Assembly (NCBI GenBank): GCA_022453515.1
Contig: JAJNNY010000022.1
Location: 186,001-250,000 of the forward strand
Source: Astrocystis sublimbata
Lineage: Eukaryota > Ascomycota > Sordariomycetes > Xylariales > Xylariaceae
Length of the DNA: 64,000 bases
Reading direction: 5' to 3'
Below are positions 12,341-23,600 of the stretch, piece after piece; the stretch's first letter is position 1, and the number at the start of each line of letters is the position of its first letter. The notes under the pieces were generated by a model. The model made no database searches. It saw only the letters and a list, made by a program, of their open reading frames with translations, and was not told the DNA's origin. Position numbers and translations under genes: made by a program.

Positions 12341-13903
12341 TTACTTCTTCTGATTCGCCCTCGCCGCCCGCTCCGCATCGCGCCGTCGGCGTCTCTCGCG
12401 GCGATCCTCGGTATACTCGCTCCCATCCACCGAGCTGCCCACAGCGCTTGCCGACGCCTCGGAGGAGATGCCGGGGATATAGTGCTTGTAGGACTTGGTA
12501 CCGAAGTCGCCTCCGTCCGCGATGTCGCCCGTGCCCTGGTCGCTCTCCTCGGCGGTGGACGGCAGGAGATAGCGTCCGGCGCGGCCCATCAGAGACCCGG
12601 TCTCGCCTTGCTCCTCAGGGATCGTGTTCCCGTTGTGTCGCAGGTCGGCGCGCTGGTAGCTGAAGTCGCGGCGCTCGGTGCCGTACGCCGACGACGATCC
12701 CGAAACGGAAGACGCCGCGGCGCGACCCTTCTCGGCGAAGCGACGGGCTTCGGCTCGCAGGCGCTCGTTCTCGCGGCTCGTGGTGCGGTCCGCGGTGCTG
12801 TAGACCTTGCGAATGCCGCCGGCCTTCTTCTTGGGCGCCTCGTTGTTGCTCTGCGACTGCTGCTCCGTGTAGCCGGTATCGTACGTCATCTCGGTAGCGG
12901 TATCGTAAGCCTCCGACGGAGCCTCGCTCTTGCTCTTCCCCTTATCCTTCCGCTCCTTCTTCTCCCTCTTCTCCCTCTCCTTCTCCCGCCTCTCTCTCTC
13001 CTTCCTCTCCTTCCGCGGCGTCGACGTCGGCGTGGCCTGGCGTCCGCTCATCAGCAGATCCGTCGCCGTGCCGCCCGAAACAGTCGACATCTCCGGGTTC
13101 GTGGACCCTTCCCACTCGGAGCCCTCGGCCTCCTTGTTCAGTCCCCCAACTCGCGCAGGACGCTCGGCGCGATAGGCGCGCAGGTTCTGCTTGGCGTCCT
13201 CCTCGGCCTCCTCGTCGACCAGGACGCCGTCCTCGCCGACCTTGCGGCCGCTCTTTTTCCGGTTCTTGCGATCCCGCCTCTTCTCGTGCTCGCGCTCCTT
13301 CTTCTCCCTCAGCCGCCTCCGCCGCTCGCGGCCCGCGATATCCGAGGCGCCGGCCGTGATCCCCGTCAGCGTGCTCATGGTATCCCCCGTGTCGCCGGAC
13401 AGTTGGGTAAGACCCCCCGTGTACTCCGTCTTCCCATCGTCGACGTCGCGGTACACGGAGCCGCCGCCGAGGTTGGTGCTGGGGGTGGCTCCGGATAGCA
13501 AGGTGCCGTTGGGCCCCTTCCGCCGCAGGACGGTGGATTTGTAGTCGTCCCAGTCGTCCTCCTTGAAGTAGAAGCCGCCGTTCTTGGCCCAGAAGAAGAA
13601 CCAGATGCCGGTGACGACAAAGGCGACGCCGATGAGCCCAAATAACACGAAGATGAAGGTGTTGTTGATGTCGTTCGGATCCGTGACCCCGATGGAGGGG
13701 TTCATAATCTGCGGGTCGTCAGACTTGTCCTTGTCCTTGTTGTCGTCATCGTCGTCGCGGGCGAGGAGGATGGCGCGGGCGGCGAGCGGGCCGAGGTGCG
13801 AGAGGTGCGTTGTGGCTGTTTGCACGGCAAGGTTGCGGGTCGTGGTCGCTGAGGAGAGGATGCTGCGGGCGTGAGCGGCCAGCGTGGGCAGGAGGGGTGC
13901 CAT
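12341..13903 (-). CDS. single-pass membrane protein with long charged cytoplasmic tail
   Basis: The frame gives 520 residues from the ATG at 13903 (MAPLLPTLAA), which has an A at -3. I prefer it to the extension further upstream, which lies in lower-complexity leader sequence. Residues 83-105 form one strong hydrophobic helix (NTFIFVLFGLIGVAFVVTGI, then WFFFW), preceded by an acidic run (DDDDDNKDKDK) and followed by an aromatic-acidic motif (GGFYFKEDDWDDYKSTVLRR). The remaining 400 residues are highly charged and disordered, with long Lys/Arg/Glu stretches that are probably helical. Such an arrangement suits a type I or type III membrane protein with a tail for protein binding. I recognise no named family, although the segment just after the membrane helix looks constrained. 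A 338-codon open frame runs antisense within it and is a by-product of the GC-rich, low-complexity coding sequence. Confidence 0.85.
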   Translation of the reverse strand: MAPLLPTLAAHARSILSSATTTRNLAVQTATTHLSHLGPLAARAILLARDDDDDNKDKDKSDDPQIMNPSIGVTDPNDINNTFIFVLFGLIGVAFVVTGIWFFFWAKNGGFYFKEDDWDDYKSTVLRRKGPNGTLLSGATPSTNLGGGSVYRDVDDGKTEYTGGLTQLSGDTGDTMSTLTGITAGASDIAGRERRRRLREKKEREHEKRRDRKNRKKSGRKVGEDGVLVDEEAEEDAKQNLRAYRAERPARVGGLNKEAEGSEWEGSTNPEMSTVSGGTATDLLMSGRQATPTSTPRKERKERERREKEREKREKKERKDKGKSKSEAPSEAYDTATEMTYDTGYTEQQSQSNNEAPKKKAGGIRKVYSTADRTTSRENERLRAEARRFAEKGRAAASSVSGSSSAYGTERRDFSYQRADLRHNGNTIPEEQGETGSLMGRAGRYLLPSTAEESDQGTGDIADGGDFGTKSYKHYIPGISSEASASAVGSSVDGSEYTEDRRERRRRRDAERAARANQKK

Positions 13904-14896
13904 TATGGCAGGTGGCGAGGTTGTGCCTCTGGCAAGATGTGATGTGCTGGAATGTACGGTAATTTGATGTAGGTTTGTGATGCCTTTTCGGGGCTGTTGC
14001 TTCAATCGCGAGATTGGAATGGCAGGTTCAGGTTGGGTTGCCGCTGGAAAACCCAGCCGAATTGGAGATGAGGTACACCGACCAGCTTAGTGCTATGGTG
14101 TTTTCAATCTACTAAAGATTCCTTGGTCTCATACGACGGTCCTTCGGGGACTCTTGTGCTGATGTGGTGTGTAAGTATTTGGCAGATGGAGAGCGGATGG
14201 TAGGTATTAGCGTGAGAGTGAAGCAGGCACGCAAGATAGAGACACACAAACACACAAGGAGACGGTAGATGTCGTTGTCCCACGGTCTCTATGGGCACTG
14301 CCTACGTGCAAGTGGTCCGGTAGGTGGGGTGCTGTATTGCTCCGCCTATCAGCAATGAGGAAAGCTGTTTGCAGTCGGTAGGTGGTTGGGCAGGAAGCTG
14401 GGTTAGCCCACAATCTCCAGCAAATGACGTGGGCAAAGTCAACAAACTACCTAGGTACATAGGAAACGCGATGGCCGGGCAACAGCGCCCCGAGAGATGG
14501 GGCAATCACGCCAGAGCAGTACTCGGTATAGGTCAGTACCTACATGGGAACCTAAGTACTTAGGTACATTGTTCATGTTGTGCCATTTTTAGACCATCCA
14601 TGCACGCCATGCAATGTCCTGGAATCACTCCCGTCGCTCTAAGACGCATCGTCAAGACCCTCAGGTTCTCAAACCGGTATACAGTTGCTCTCACCATTCA
14701 ATGTTATTAGAAGATATACCATGGCAAGTACTTACCGAACCTACTACCTAAGTATATAAATTATATATTATACCCTTCTGCCTCCTTAGGTAGGCGCCGT
14801 GGGGTGTTCGGGGGCTTCATTCTTATTAAAGCAGAATCCAGTTGCTGTCGCCAGCCAGCGAGACCACCTGGCCAGCGCAGCCCCATTCCGCGTCAG

Positions 14897-14926
14897 ATCC
14901 ATCCATCCATCCATCCATCCATCCAT
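14897..14926. repeat. (ATCC)n microsatellite
   Basis: Just over seven uninterrupted ATCC units, followed by an imperfect GCATCCATC tail. Confidence 0.9.
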
Positions 14927-15153
14927 GCACGCATCCATCTTTTCCTCATTCGTTCGCTTATCCCTCTGTCTCGTCCCATTTGGGGGGGAGGGGAGGGGAG
15001 GGAGTCTGCAACCAATCCGCAGGCAAATCACAGGATGCCACAACGCCCCCATATGGACCTCACCTTGGAGGTAGGCGAGGTAGGTATCTCCCATACATAC
15101 CAAACAGGCCTCAAAGGAGAGGCGAGAGGGGGGACAGTTACCTAGTTACAGTT

Positions 15154-15180
15154 GACAATGGACAATGGACAATGGACAAC
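15154..15180. repeat. GACAATG tandem repeat
   Basis: Nearly four copies of a 7-base unit (GACAATG), the last incomplete. Confidence 0.85.
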
Positions 15181-15879
15181 CGATAATGCAAATGCTGCGC
15201 ACTTGCTTGAAGGGGTAAGTAAGTAAGGCACGTCCCCAATCACAGCTGTTGATCGACCTCAGCAGTTCATGTGAACGATGGATGGTCCGCCGATCCAACC
15301 GCCCACCTTGACCTGGACCGTCTCGCCCTTCAAGCCCGTGTCTGGACTAGGTATCATGGTCTATGCATATATTGATTCAGACGGTAAATGATACGGTTGT
15401 TAACATTGTTGGTAAGTTTACAATCATGTAGCTAGGCACACACGTAAGTATCATGATAGATCTACTTTATGCCAGCGCTTGCTGTTACAATTCAATGATT
15501 CAGCCGGCACTTGCTTTGTGTATGAAGCGCCAGGGATCGTCAACTGCAGAGCAACATACATAACTTATATAAGCTCCCCGAGGCGCATTGATTTCGTCTG
15601 TGGTCATCCGCTGACGAAATCAATGACCAACCCATACGTACGGCAGAACACCCTGACGGCTTGCGTCACCCTGCCCAGACGTCTATGCATACCTAGGTAT
15701 TTAATGACAGCTCACCATTGACGGGGCGGGTAGGTATAGCATGAACTTCAAAAGGATAAATCAGGGGGGAGACTAGGTATGGGCCATATGTGCTGGTGCA
15801 TGTGTAGCTTGTTTTATCGATCACAGCTACAGATTCTATAGGTAGATGGCAGGACAAGCCAATGATGTGTGAATTGTAA

Positions 15880-16370
15880 TTAGATGAAACCCTCCCAGTT
15901 AGTTCCAATGTATGCTCCCTTCTGCCCACCAGCGCCCCGGCTCTCCAAGCCGTGTTTGTTCATCCCATCATTGATACCGCCTTGCCACACATGAAACGTC
16001 ACTCCTGCACCATCTCGGCGCCTAATCTCGACAAACCCAAACCAGGCGTCCCATCATGACGCGACGCCCATACCTTAGCTGGGAGCTTGGCAACGCGGCC
16101 ATCCCCAGCCCAATGCAACATTAACAACGGGCCAGTCTCCGTGAGAATGAAATGATATCCAATGCGATCGGAAGCGTGAGCTTCATCGCTGTACAGGCCC
16201 ATCTATTGGTTCAATTCTTATGCCATGACCAGAAGCGGATTTCGGCTTCAAAGCAATAGGGTATCGCCACGCAGGCTTGGCCCAGCCAAGCCTGCGCCAA
16301 AGAAGATAAGCAAACACAGAAACGCACAGAAACGCTGAGGCGTACCAAACAACTTAATAGCTTTAGACAT
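15880..16370 (-). pseudogene. possible disrupted gene for a small secreted protein
   Basis: Reading the minus strand, an ATG at 16370 opens a frame with a convincing signal-peptide shape (MSKAIKLFGTPQRFCAF, then LCLLIFFGAGLAG). That frame stops after 40 codons. A second frame (ATG at 16202) reads YHFILTETGPLLMLHWAGDG and on to WASRHDGTPGLG, then loses register. A third frame continues smoothly with FVEIRRRDGAGVTFHVW and ends at 15880-15882. The second and third frames join as if one T were missing in a T-run near 16040. A 47-nt intron ending at GTCGAG would also join them. I found no splice that connects the signal-peptide frame to the rest. It is either a decayed gene or a small multi-exon gene that I cannot resolve; no family is recognised. 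Confidence 0.35.
16271..16295. repeat. perfect 11-bp inverted repeat
   Basis: GCAGGCTTGGC, a 3-base spacer (CCA), then GCCAAGCCTGC. The hairpin would be GC-rich and strong. It falls within the signal-peptide frame of the disrupted ORF region. Confidence 0.85.
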
Positions 16371-16804
16371 GATTATAGCAGATTGAGAAATAAGAAAAAT
16401 CCCATCACTTTTCCAACAGTATCATCACTCATTCCTTTGGCTCATGTCTCATATACAAGAACACAATATCGTGATGTGTCCTTGACAAAACGTAACAATC
16501 TGATGAATGAAAAAGAAGGATAATAAGAGACAAGAAAGACTTGTGTGAAAAAAATGATCGAGATAAAATAAAAGAGATACTGAAAAGTTCAGCGACTCCA
16601 AAAGCTCGAAATTTGATATTTTAATATTGCGTCATTCAACATTGCGTCAAGGCATGAGACGTCATCGTAGCAGGCTCAGTCCCGAACCAGGACGGATAGC
16701 AAACCTCGGATGAGGACTGATAACAACAAGACAAGTAATGTGATCCATCGTGTTGATCAATGACCGTATTATCGACGGTGAATAGCCTTCAAAGAGGGAG
16801 ACCG
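16371..16804. other. AT-rich intergenic spacer
   Basis: About 430 bases between the disrupted small ORF region and the 3' end of the proline-rich protein gene. It is visibly A-rich on the plus strand (AAGAAAAAT, GATAAAATAAAAG). It probably contains the 3' UTR of the minus-strand gene. No gene is seen. Confidence 0.45.
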
Positions 16805-18571
16805 TTAATACGAGGAGTCGTCATCATAGTCGTACCGTGAGTAGAGCGGAGAAGGCGTGTAGGATCCGGGCGCAGGAAGACCTCGTGCGTATGCTGCTTG
16901 CGAATTGGCCCGCATCCGAGTCGAGGAGCGATCCGAGCGACTCCTTCGGTCGTCGCGCAAGAGCCGATCATCGCCGTAGATTGAGGTTCCACGGTCGCTG
17001 CCCCCGTGCGAGGTCCCGTTACGACCAATGCTGACCGCACCACCGTCCTGAGAATGGATCTTCACGTTCCCAACTTCGACAACACAGCCAGCAGAGACTT
17101 TGATTGTGATGTCATCCTCTCCGCTGCTGGAACGAGTGGTGTGCGTTGTCGCCGAATGTTTGTATTCGCTCTCATCCCGGCTGGCGCTGCTCCTCGTGGA
17201 TCGACTGCTCCCACCAGTTTTGACTTTTCGGAGTGCCTCGGCAGTCAAGGCTGGTGAAGGTCCGCCAACCATATGGTCCTGATACCGAGCAGCATCTCTG
17301 ATCTTGTCTTCGATACCGACCTGTGAAGACCTTCGTCGACTCCGTGATCTGGGTCGCGGTGGCGGAGGTGGGAGCTCGTCTTCATAATAATAGTCGCCTT
17401 CATCATCCTCTTCGTCATCCTCGAAGTCGAAAACCGATTCAGGAGCATCGAAGCTCTGGCGACGCGCATTTTTGAAGGGGCTAGAGCCATACTCAACCCC
17501 AGATCCACGCCGAAGCATGTTCTGCGCATTACGGAGCGCATTTTGGTGAGCCTTTTGGTGAGGGTCGTGGTACAATATGCTTTCATCATCTTGATCATCG
17601 TCATCGAACACAACGGATTTACGATGTGTAGCTGGTGGTGCTTGTGCCCTAAGCACGATGCGTTCCGGGCGTTCCTGACGTTCCGGGCGCTCCATGCGTT
17701 CCAGGCGATCTAGGCGTTCCGGGCGGGTAGACTTGGGTCGTGGAGGTGGAGGCATGCGCTTCCGATCCTCATGGTCCTTGGTATCCTTTGGTGGTTTTCG
17801 TGAAATCGACTGCCGCCGCGACATAGATCTATCTGGAGAAGCCTCATACTCGTAGGGATTGGATGCTTGGCGAAATCCCATAGACGATGAAGGCCGTCGA
17901 AAGCGCATGGCTAGGTCTCTGGGAGCGTAATGGTGATCGACAGGAGCAGGCGGTGGAGGTAAATGTGGAGGTAAATGTGGTGGCATAGGGCCGGAAAATG
18001 GAGCCTGCCACGATGGCGGGGGAAAGGAAGGCTGTACCATGCCAGGGGGCGGAGGCTGAAAGAAACCAGGCCCCGTGATACCGGGCCCGGCAATGGGCAT
18101 TCGCGGCGGCGGAGGCCGAGAATGGCTCTGACCATAATAGGATTCCGGGCGGGTTTGTGCGCGGGGTCTCGAAGAGGCCGCACGATGCGGAACAGTGTAA
18201 TACGCCGATGGATCATCCGAGGCTCGGGATAAGGGTGCCGGTGTTGTCTTGGTTGATCGTACAGTGGGCCGCTGCTTTGAGGGGACGAGGATGTTGCTCG
18301 ATTTTCTCTCGTCCTTGGATCTTACTTTCGACTTCCCCTTATTCGCCGTGGGATGCGCGGTTGAATCTGAGGAATCAGTCGAGCTGCTAACATTGGCGGT
18401 GCGTCGTGAGTCTCTCCGAGCCTTACTTGTATTGGGTTGTTGTTTACGAGGACTGCTAGGGGCGACCGAGCGAGCATACTTCGGTTCAGCGCCTGAAAGA
18501 ACTTGGCCATCGTCGTCGGCATCCTCGACGTAGGCAATGTGCGCCGGCGGCATCGAGTTGCGTTTCTTCAT
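16805..18571 (-). CDS. proline-rich, largely disordered protein of unknown function
   Basis: An uninterrupted frame of 588 residues from the ATG at 18571 (MKKRNSMPPAHIAYVEDADD). It contains a Ser/Lys/Arg-rich N-terminal third, a Pro-rich block (PPPPRMPIAGPG to LPPHLPPPPAP) around residues 160-215, an Arg-Pro-Glu repeat stretch (RLERMERPERQERPER), and acidic tracts (DFEDDEEDDEGDYYYEDE). Near the C-terminus is one ordered-looking stretch (DDITIKVSAGCVVEVGNVKI, then HSQDGGAVSIGR), predicted to be beta strands. That stretch is probably the conserved core; the rest resembles scaffold or RNA/actin-binding low-complexity sequence. No catalytic motif or membrane segment is seen. Function is unknown. 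Confidence 0.85.
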   Translation of the reverse strand: MKKRNSMPPAHIAYVEDADDDGQVLSGAEPKYARSVAPSSPRKQQPNTSKARRDSRRTANVSSSTDSSDSTAHPTANKGKSKVRSKDERKSSNILVPSKQRPTVRSTKTTPAPLSRASDDPSAYYTVPHRAASSRPRAQTRPESYYGQSHSRPPPPRMPIAGPGITGPGFFQPPPPGMVQPSFPPPSWQAPFSGPMPPHLPPHLPPPPAPVDHHYAPRDLAMRFRRPSSSMGFRQASNPYEYEASPDRSMSRRQSISRKPPKDTKDHEDRKRMPPPPRPKSTRPERLDRLERMERPERQERPERIVLRAQAPPATHRKSVVFDDDDQDDESILYHDPHQKAHQNALRNAQNMLRRGSGVEYGSSPFKNARRQSFDAPESVFDFEDDEEDDEGDYYYEDELPPPPPRPRSRSRRRSSQVGIEDKIRDAARYQDHMVGGPSPALTAEALRKVKTGGSSRSTRSSASRDESEYKHSATTHTTRSSSGEDDITIKVSAGCVVEVGNVKIHSQDGGAVSIGRNGTSHGGSDRGTSIYGDDRLLRDDRRSRSDRSSTRMRANSQAAYARGLPAPGSYTPSPLYSRYDYDDDSSY

Positions 18572-19550
18572 AGTGGCGATACTTTCGGACAGCGACTTCG
18601 AAGCAAGGCAAATCGAGCACGCTGGGGACACTGTATCGCCTCAGAGGCTGGCCCTGAACTGCTATAGTAGAAGACGCAAGAATTGGCGTGGTCAAGTGAG
18701 GAAGGGAGTGTGCCTGACTAAATGGCCGATGGTCCCAAGCGGTTGGGTCGAGTGCGGTAATTGACTTCGACTAGGGCGATAGTCTAATTTTTTTTCTTCT
18801 AGTAGGTCCACATGAGAATAGCTGCGAAGGCTAATGATAATGTGAGCGTTGATTTCCGGTCAGGTCGAACTGAGGGACGTCTTTTGTACAAGTACTGGAT
18901 AGACAGAGAAGCGATGGGAGGGGCGGTATTGAAAGCGCGGCCAAGATGGAGCGACTTTGTGCTACTTGGGGCCGTCGCAAGAGCAGAAGAGTTAGAGAAT
19001 GGAGAAGTCCCGAAAGGGAGGGTTGGGTGAGGAAGCGGATATACTGCAGGTATGGAGATGGAGGTAGGTCGAAGGGGTGAGACGACACACGCAAGGTCAC
19101 TGGAGGAACACCGTCGCAACACCTCTTGGCGGGGGGATGGACAGTTGGGCGATGGTGGTTGGCTGCGTGGCGTGCGAGGGGGGGGGGGTAGTCAGAGTCG
19201 GATAGACCCGTGCTCGTGCTGTCTTGTCCTGTCTGGCGTCTTGGGTTGACGGGCCAGAGTCGCCTGGTTGGCTAGCTGACGGGCGATGTACATGTATGTA
19301 TATGTATGGGTGCGTATGGTGCGTGAGATGCGGGAGATAGGTGTGGTGGAAGAGGAGTCGCCGCGACAAATTCTTCAAGTAGGTATGACAGGGAGCACAT
19401 GGACTGTTGCACAATAGCTAGGTGCAGCAGGACGGCGAGTACAGGGTATGGAAGCAAGCCTGTGTCTTCTCGAGAAACCCAGGTTGGACGAAGAGAGAGA
19501 AGACGGACGGCACAGGCTGAGGTGGAGGGTTGGGGTGGGGTGGGCAGCGA

Positions 19551-19578
19551 GACAGCAGGACAGCAGGACAGCAGGACA
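19551..19578. repeat. GACAGCAGG tandem repeat
   Basis: Three copies of a 9-base unit (GACAGCAGG) plus a partial fourth, in non-coding DNA. Confidence 0.85.
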
Positions 19579-19710
19579 GACGAGAGACCTGGAACCAAGC
19601 AGGCAGATTGCGGGCGGATACGGAGGTGCGAGTGGGTGGTGGGTGGTGCTGCAGACCTCAGGTACAACTGCGCAGGTGGGCAATAAGAGAAGGGGGAAGG
19701 TACCCAAAGA

Positions 19711-19730
19711 TACCTAGGTACCTTAGGTAA
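19711..19730. repeat. TACCTAGGTA palindrome cluster
   Basis: TACCTAGGTA followed by CCTTAGGTAA. The first 10 bases are a perfect palindrome. Confidence 0.8.
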
Positions 19731-20206
19731 ATGATCTGGGGGGAGTGCGGGCGGGCTGTCAGTTAGGGTGCTTTGGGGGTGCGGGTGGGCATCGATATAT
19801 TGGTTTCACCTTCACCCAGGCCCCCGAGGCCCCCAGAGCATCAAGGGGTTGCGGGGACCACTACAGGAGCCCTATCGATAGTGCTGAAAGGCCTGCTGCG
19901 CCCACTAAGCAGTGGAGCAGTGGAGTAGTGGTGGAGGGGCTCTAATGGTGGGAAAAGTAAAAAAAGAAAGCGAGGTGACCTACAGTACTTGCCAAGTTGC
20001 CAGGTTTGATCTGTTGCTTGGTTCGTCGGTAGCGTGCCGGTAGGTATAGGTAGAGTAAGTACCTAATTTAGACGCCTGAGGATGACAAGTCTGTTCTTGT
20101 TCCGTTGGTGTGATGCACCTGGGAAATCCTCCTCAATGCAGAATTAATTCGACACTTGGTTCGATGATCGTCGCAACACACGCAGTTGATTGACGGTATG
20201 TATATA

Positions 20207-20228
20207 AGCAAGCAAGCAAGCAAGCAAG
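20207..20228. repeat. (AAGC)n microsatellite
   Basis: Five AAGC units and a partial sixth, following TATATAAGC. Confidence 0.85.
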
Positions 20229-20664
20229 ATCCCGATGAGCACACGTCGATGCAGCCAACCTGAGCAAAGTCAAGGCGGCTCTAACGCTGGACTGGGCGCG
20301 ATCTCTCTCTTAGCCGGATGGACGGGCGTGGACGGGGTCCCTGAAACTGATCGCCTCGTTCCGTAGCTCTCGAGCTCTTAGGTTCGGACAGATCTGAAGC
20401 TGCCAAATTGAAACCACCCATCCAAAAGCACCGCGGCCAGGCCTTCCCTGTCGTCGGTGCTGCTTGTCATACCAGTAATGGCCACGAGGGAAGCGTTGCT
20501 GGGGCGATTAATATCGTAGATGTGTCGATCCTGTGCGGAGATGCGTCCTACCAGGCGAGCCAGGCAAGATATCGTGAAGCGTCCGGTGGCGAATGCAGTG
20601 TTGCAGTACCTATGTGGGTGCCCTTTTCGGTGTAAGTCGACGGATCGGTTCGCCCTGGCGCTAG

Positions 20665-20691
20665 ATACCTAAGGTTTAGGTACCTAGGTAC
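20665..20691. repeat. TACCTAGGTA palindrome cluster
   Basis: Contains ACCTAAGGT and GTACCTAGGTAC (a perfect 12-base palindrome), separated by a TTAG linker. Confidence 0.8.
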
Positions 20692-23600
20692 TCTGTCGAG
20701 CTGTGAAACTACGAGGCGCATGTATTACTGGATTGCTTGGCCGGGTGATACTAAGACGTAGGTAACGGGGACTGGCGAGACTGGGACACTTTCGCGCAAA
20801 GATGAAATATGTGATTATTCTGGAGAAGCGGAAGTATACTTCGTCGCGCAGCCGGGCCCCTTTCGCACAGAAACCACAAGAATTGTGTTTGTGGCCGGTT
20901 TAATGCCTTTAATGCCCAAGTCGGGCTTTGGGTATCAATACCTCTCAGCCTACCTTACTTACCTGCCTCGCCTGCCTATTAAAATGTAAGCAAGTAAGAC
21001 CTGCTGCAGCTGTGCTGCTTTCGCACTGCGCCCCTAGCACAAACAAGAGAAAGCCCTCGTCATGGCTGCCGATTTCTCGACGTCTCATGGGGACAGATAT
21101 CTTTGGGTAGCACACCGTCTCCATCGAGTGCCAGTCCGCATTCGAGCATTTGGCATATTCAGCATCCAGCATTTAGCAGCGACGAGCACGCCTGCATGAG
21201 CCTGCACTCGTCCATGCTCTGAACGAATGGGACTCGGCACTGGAGGCCCCGGAGAATACCAGTCGCCAGCCAACCCAGCGCGGCACACTAGACGGCGGAA
21301 GGATTCGATATCCACCTTCGGACTGGCAGTCTCGTCAGTCCAGAGGTCTCGACGAGCAGGAGGAGTCAATGCGCTCTTCTTGCGAATGAGGTCACGCATG
21401 GCACCTCTGCAGCGACACCCCATCGAGCCATGCTCTAACTCGCTGCTGCTTGTCTGCATCCGTATTGGGACGAGGGACGTGGCAGGTCTTACTCTTTACT
21501 AAGGTTGTCTGCAAGACAAACAGCCCCCAGCCGAGCCGGCCCCCATTGCGGCCCCTTAGTCTGCCCGCACATAGCACAAAAGAAGGGGGACAATGTCTAG
21601 TGTATGATGTATGATGCATAATGCCCTGGACACGACCCTTTCCCGACGATATACGCGTGACGATTCAATACCAAGGTGTCGTGGCTTGCTACTCAGCGCA
21701 TGGCAACGAGGCCTTTGGCGGTTTTGGGTTTTTGGCATCGGGTTTAGTTGAAGAAGCCGGTTTCTTTATTTGGAACGCTCCCTACTTACCTAGTCACTGT
21801 CAAGCCCGACGTCTAATACCCCACTCCAATACAAGATAATGAGTGGCTTCTGCTGTTCTGATATCCTCATCAGATGGCCTAATCAGTAATTACAAGAGAT
21901 GGGAAATGCAGGGCTTGCAGGGTACCTTGACTTCGACAACATCGTACATGTCTTACCAGGGGGCCAGGCCCCAAGTAGCCATCGCAGTGCAAGCAAGCCT
22001 TGGTCTGCTCGCCTAGTTGTTCAAGGTGGAAAGCATCACTTGCTACTACTTACCTATTCTTCACCCAGATTGCTAGGCTGCCATGCTCGCCAGGTACCTA
22101 GTAAGCAGTTCACATCTCAAATCGCTAGTTTATGCAAGTGGGTTGAGCTGAGCCAAACGACATATCCATGATGGCTCCTTTGACGGTGTGCATTGATTGT
22201 CCTGCGAGCCATCCTACAATCCATCCGGGGCTCAAGTGTGGACAGCAACCTTTTACCTTGCCTGCCCTTTCTGATAAGCTGAACTACCCGCATCGAATCG
22301 CTTGAACGCGTACGACGCGAGGTTAGTGCATAACTAAGCAGGAGCATGAGATCTACCTGGTCTCGCCCGTCATGGCGGTCATGCAGGTTGAGGTTGGGCA
22401 TTGCTACCTATATGTATGCATGTGGGTACATACATACAATCTTGGTCAAGAACTTCACCTCTTCGGCGCAGACCGTTCTACGTGTACGTGCTTGCCTCGG
22501 AGAGGACCCTAAGGGCTTCTCATTGTTCCATCAGACTTTACTGGAACAGGACTTCAATTACGTAGTGAGTAGTTCAGGGGCGACTTCGTTGTGACGACAG
22601 AATATGTCGCTGCCAGATCCGTAAAACGTGCACGTAGGTCATACACTACTCTCAACTACTTGGGTATGTATAGCATCGTGAGAGGCGGGCTCTCATCACC
22701 ATGAAACCTACAGTAGCGAAGCCATCCCGTTTCTACCCCACGAAAGATAGAAGCAAGGGTTGTACAGCAGCACGATGAACCACATGAACTTCATCTAATT
22801 ATTTCCTGTGTACCATGTACACGTGGAGTTCACCTTGCGAGGAACCGTACAAGCCTCAATGGAAGGCGCTAGAACCATACGCATCCCCATCCAATTCCAG
22901 AGGATCGTGAAAACGCGAACAGTACATCGTGAATAACGGCGATTCGGTCGGTGGGGTTTTCCCTTGGCGGTGCAAATCCATCGGTAGATGAAAAAGAGCG
23001 AATGGCTGGGCCTCTTTTCGGTGCCCGTTCGCCTCCACGAAAACCGAACACGCAGAACCGTCACCTCACCGCCTTTTGCCAAGCAGGGAACAACCTCGCT
23101 GCGTCATTGCGTTGCCATCCCCAACCCCAACTGCAACTGCAACCCTCGACCAGATAGATAACGATACCGACCGACCATGCCACCGTCGTACGGTGTTGGT
23201 TAGTTGCTTTTTAGTAAAAGCCGTTTTTTTCTATCAAATCGATGCATATCAACCGCAGCCAGCGGCGTGTCGCAGAGTGACTGACGTGTATGCACTTGAC
23301 CATCTTCACTCGGCATAGAACGCGGCCCTCGGGTTTCACGGAGGAGAAGCGCGCGCGCCTGGTCAATGGCGGCCGTAAAAGCGGCATGAGCATTGACATA
23401 CATACACACATGCCTCGGGACATCCGGTGGCCCATACCATAATGCCGCCTTCCTTCATCCTTGAACCCGAATTGCGCTACCGCACGGGGGAGTGCGGCGT
23501 TGCCAGCCGGTGATTATATGCGGGCTCTTCTGCTGTTTTCCTAGCACGTTACGCCAATTCAACGAACGATGCAGACCGAAGCATCTCTCGTTCAAGCTAA

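Larger units (their letters stand above)
13904..15879. other. intergenic region with simple repeats
   Basis: About 2 kb without a supported gene. It carries an (ATCC)n tract at 14897-14926, a 7-base tandem repeat at 15154-15180, and several CCTAGG/TACCTAGGTA motifs (near 14447, 14535-14568 and 15691). It should hold the promoter of the minus-strand membrane-protein gene. Confidence 0.5.

Noticed and set aside
12482..13498. A 338-codon open frame on the plus strand, Leu/Arg/Ala-rich
   Set aside because: It lies entirely antisense to the membrane-protein gene at 12341-13903 and has the composition expected from reading GC-rich, charged low-complexity codons in reverse. The minus-strand frame has the ordered membrane helix.
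19272..19667. A 131-codon minus-strand frame
   Set aside because: It is Pro/Ser/Leu-rich low-complexity sequence arising from simple repeats, with no domain and no flanking exons that fit.
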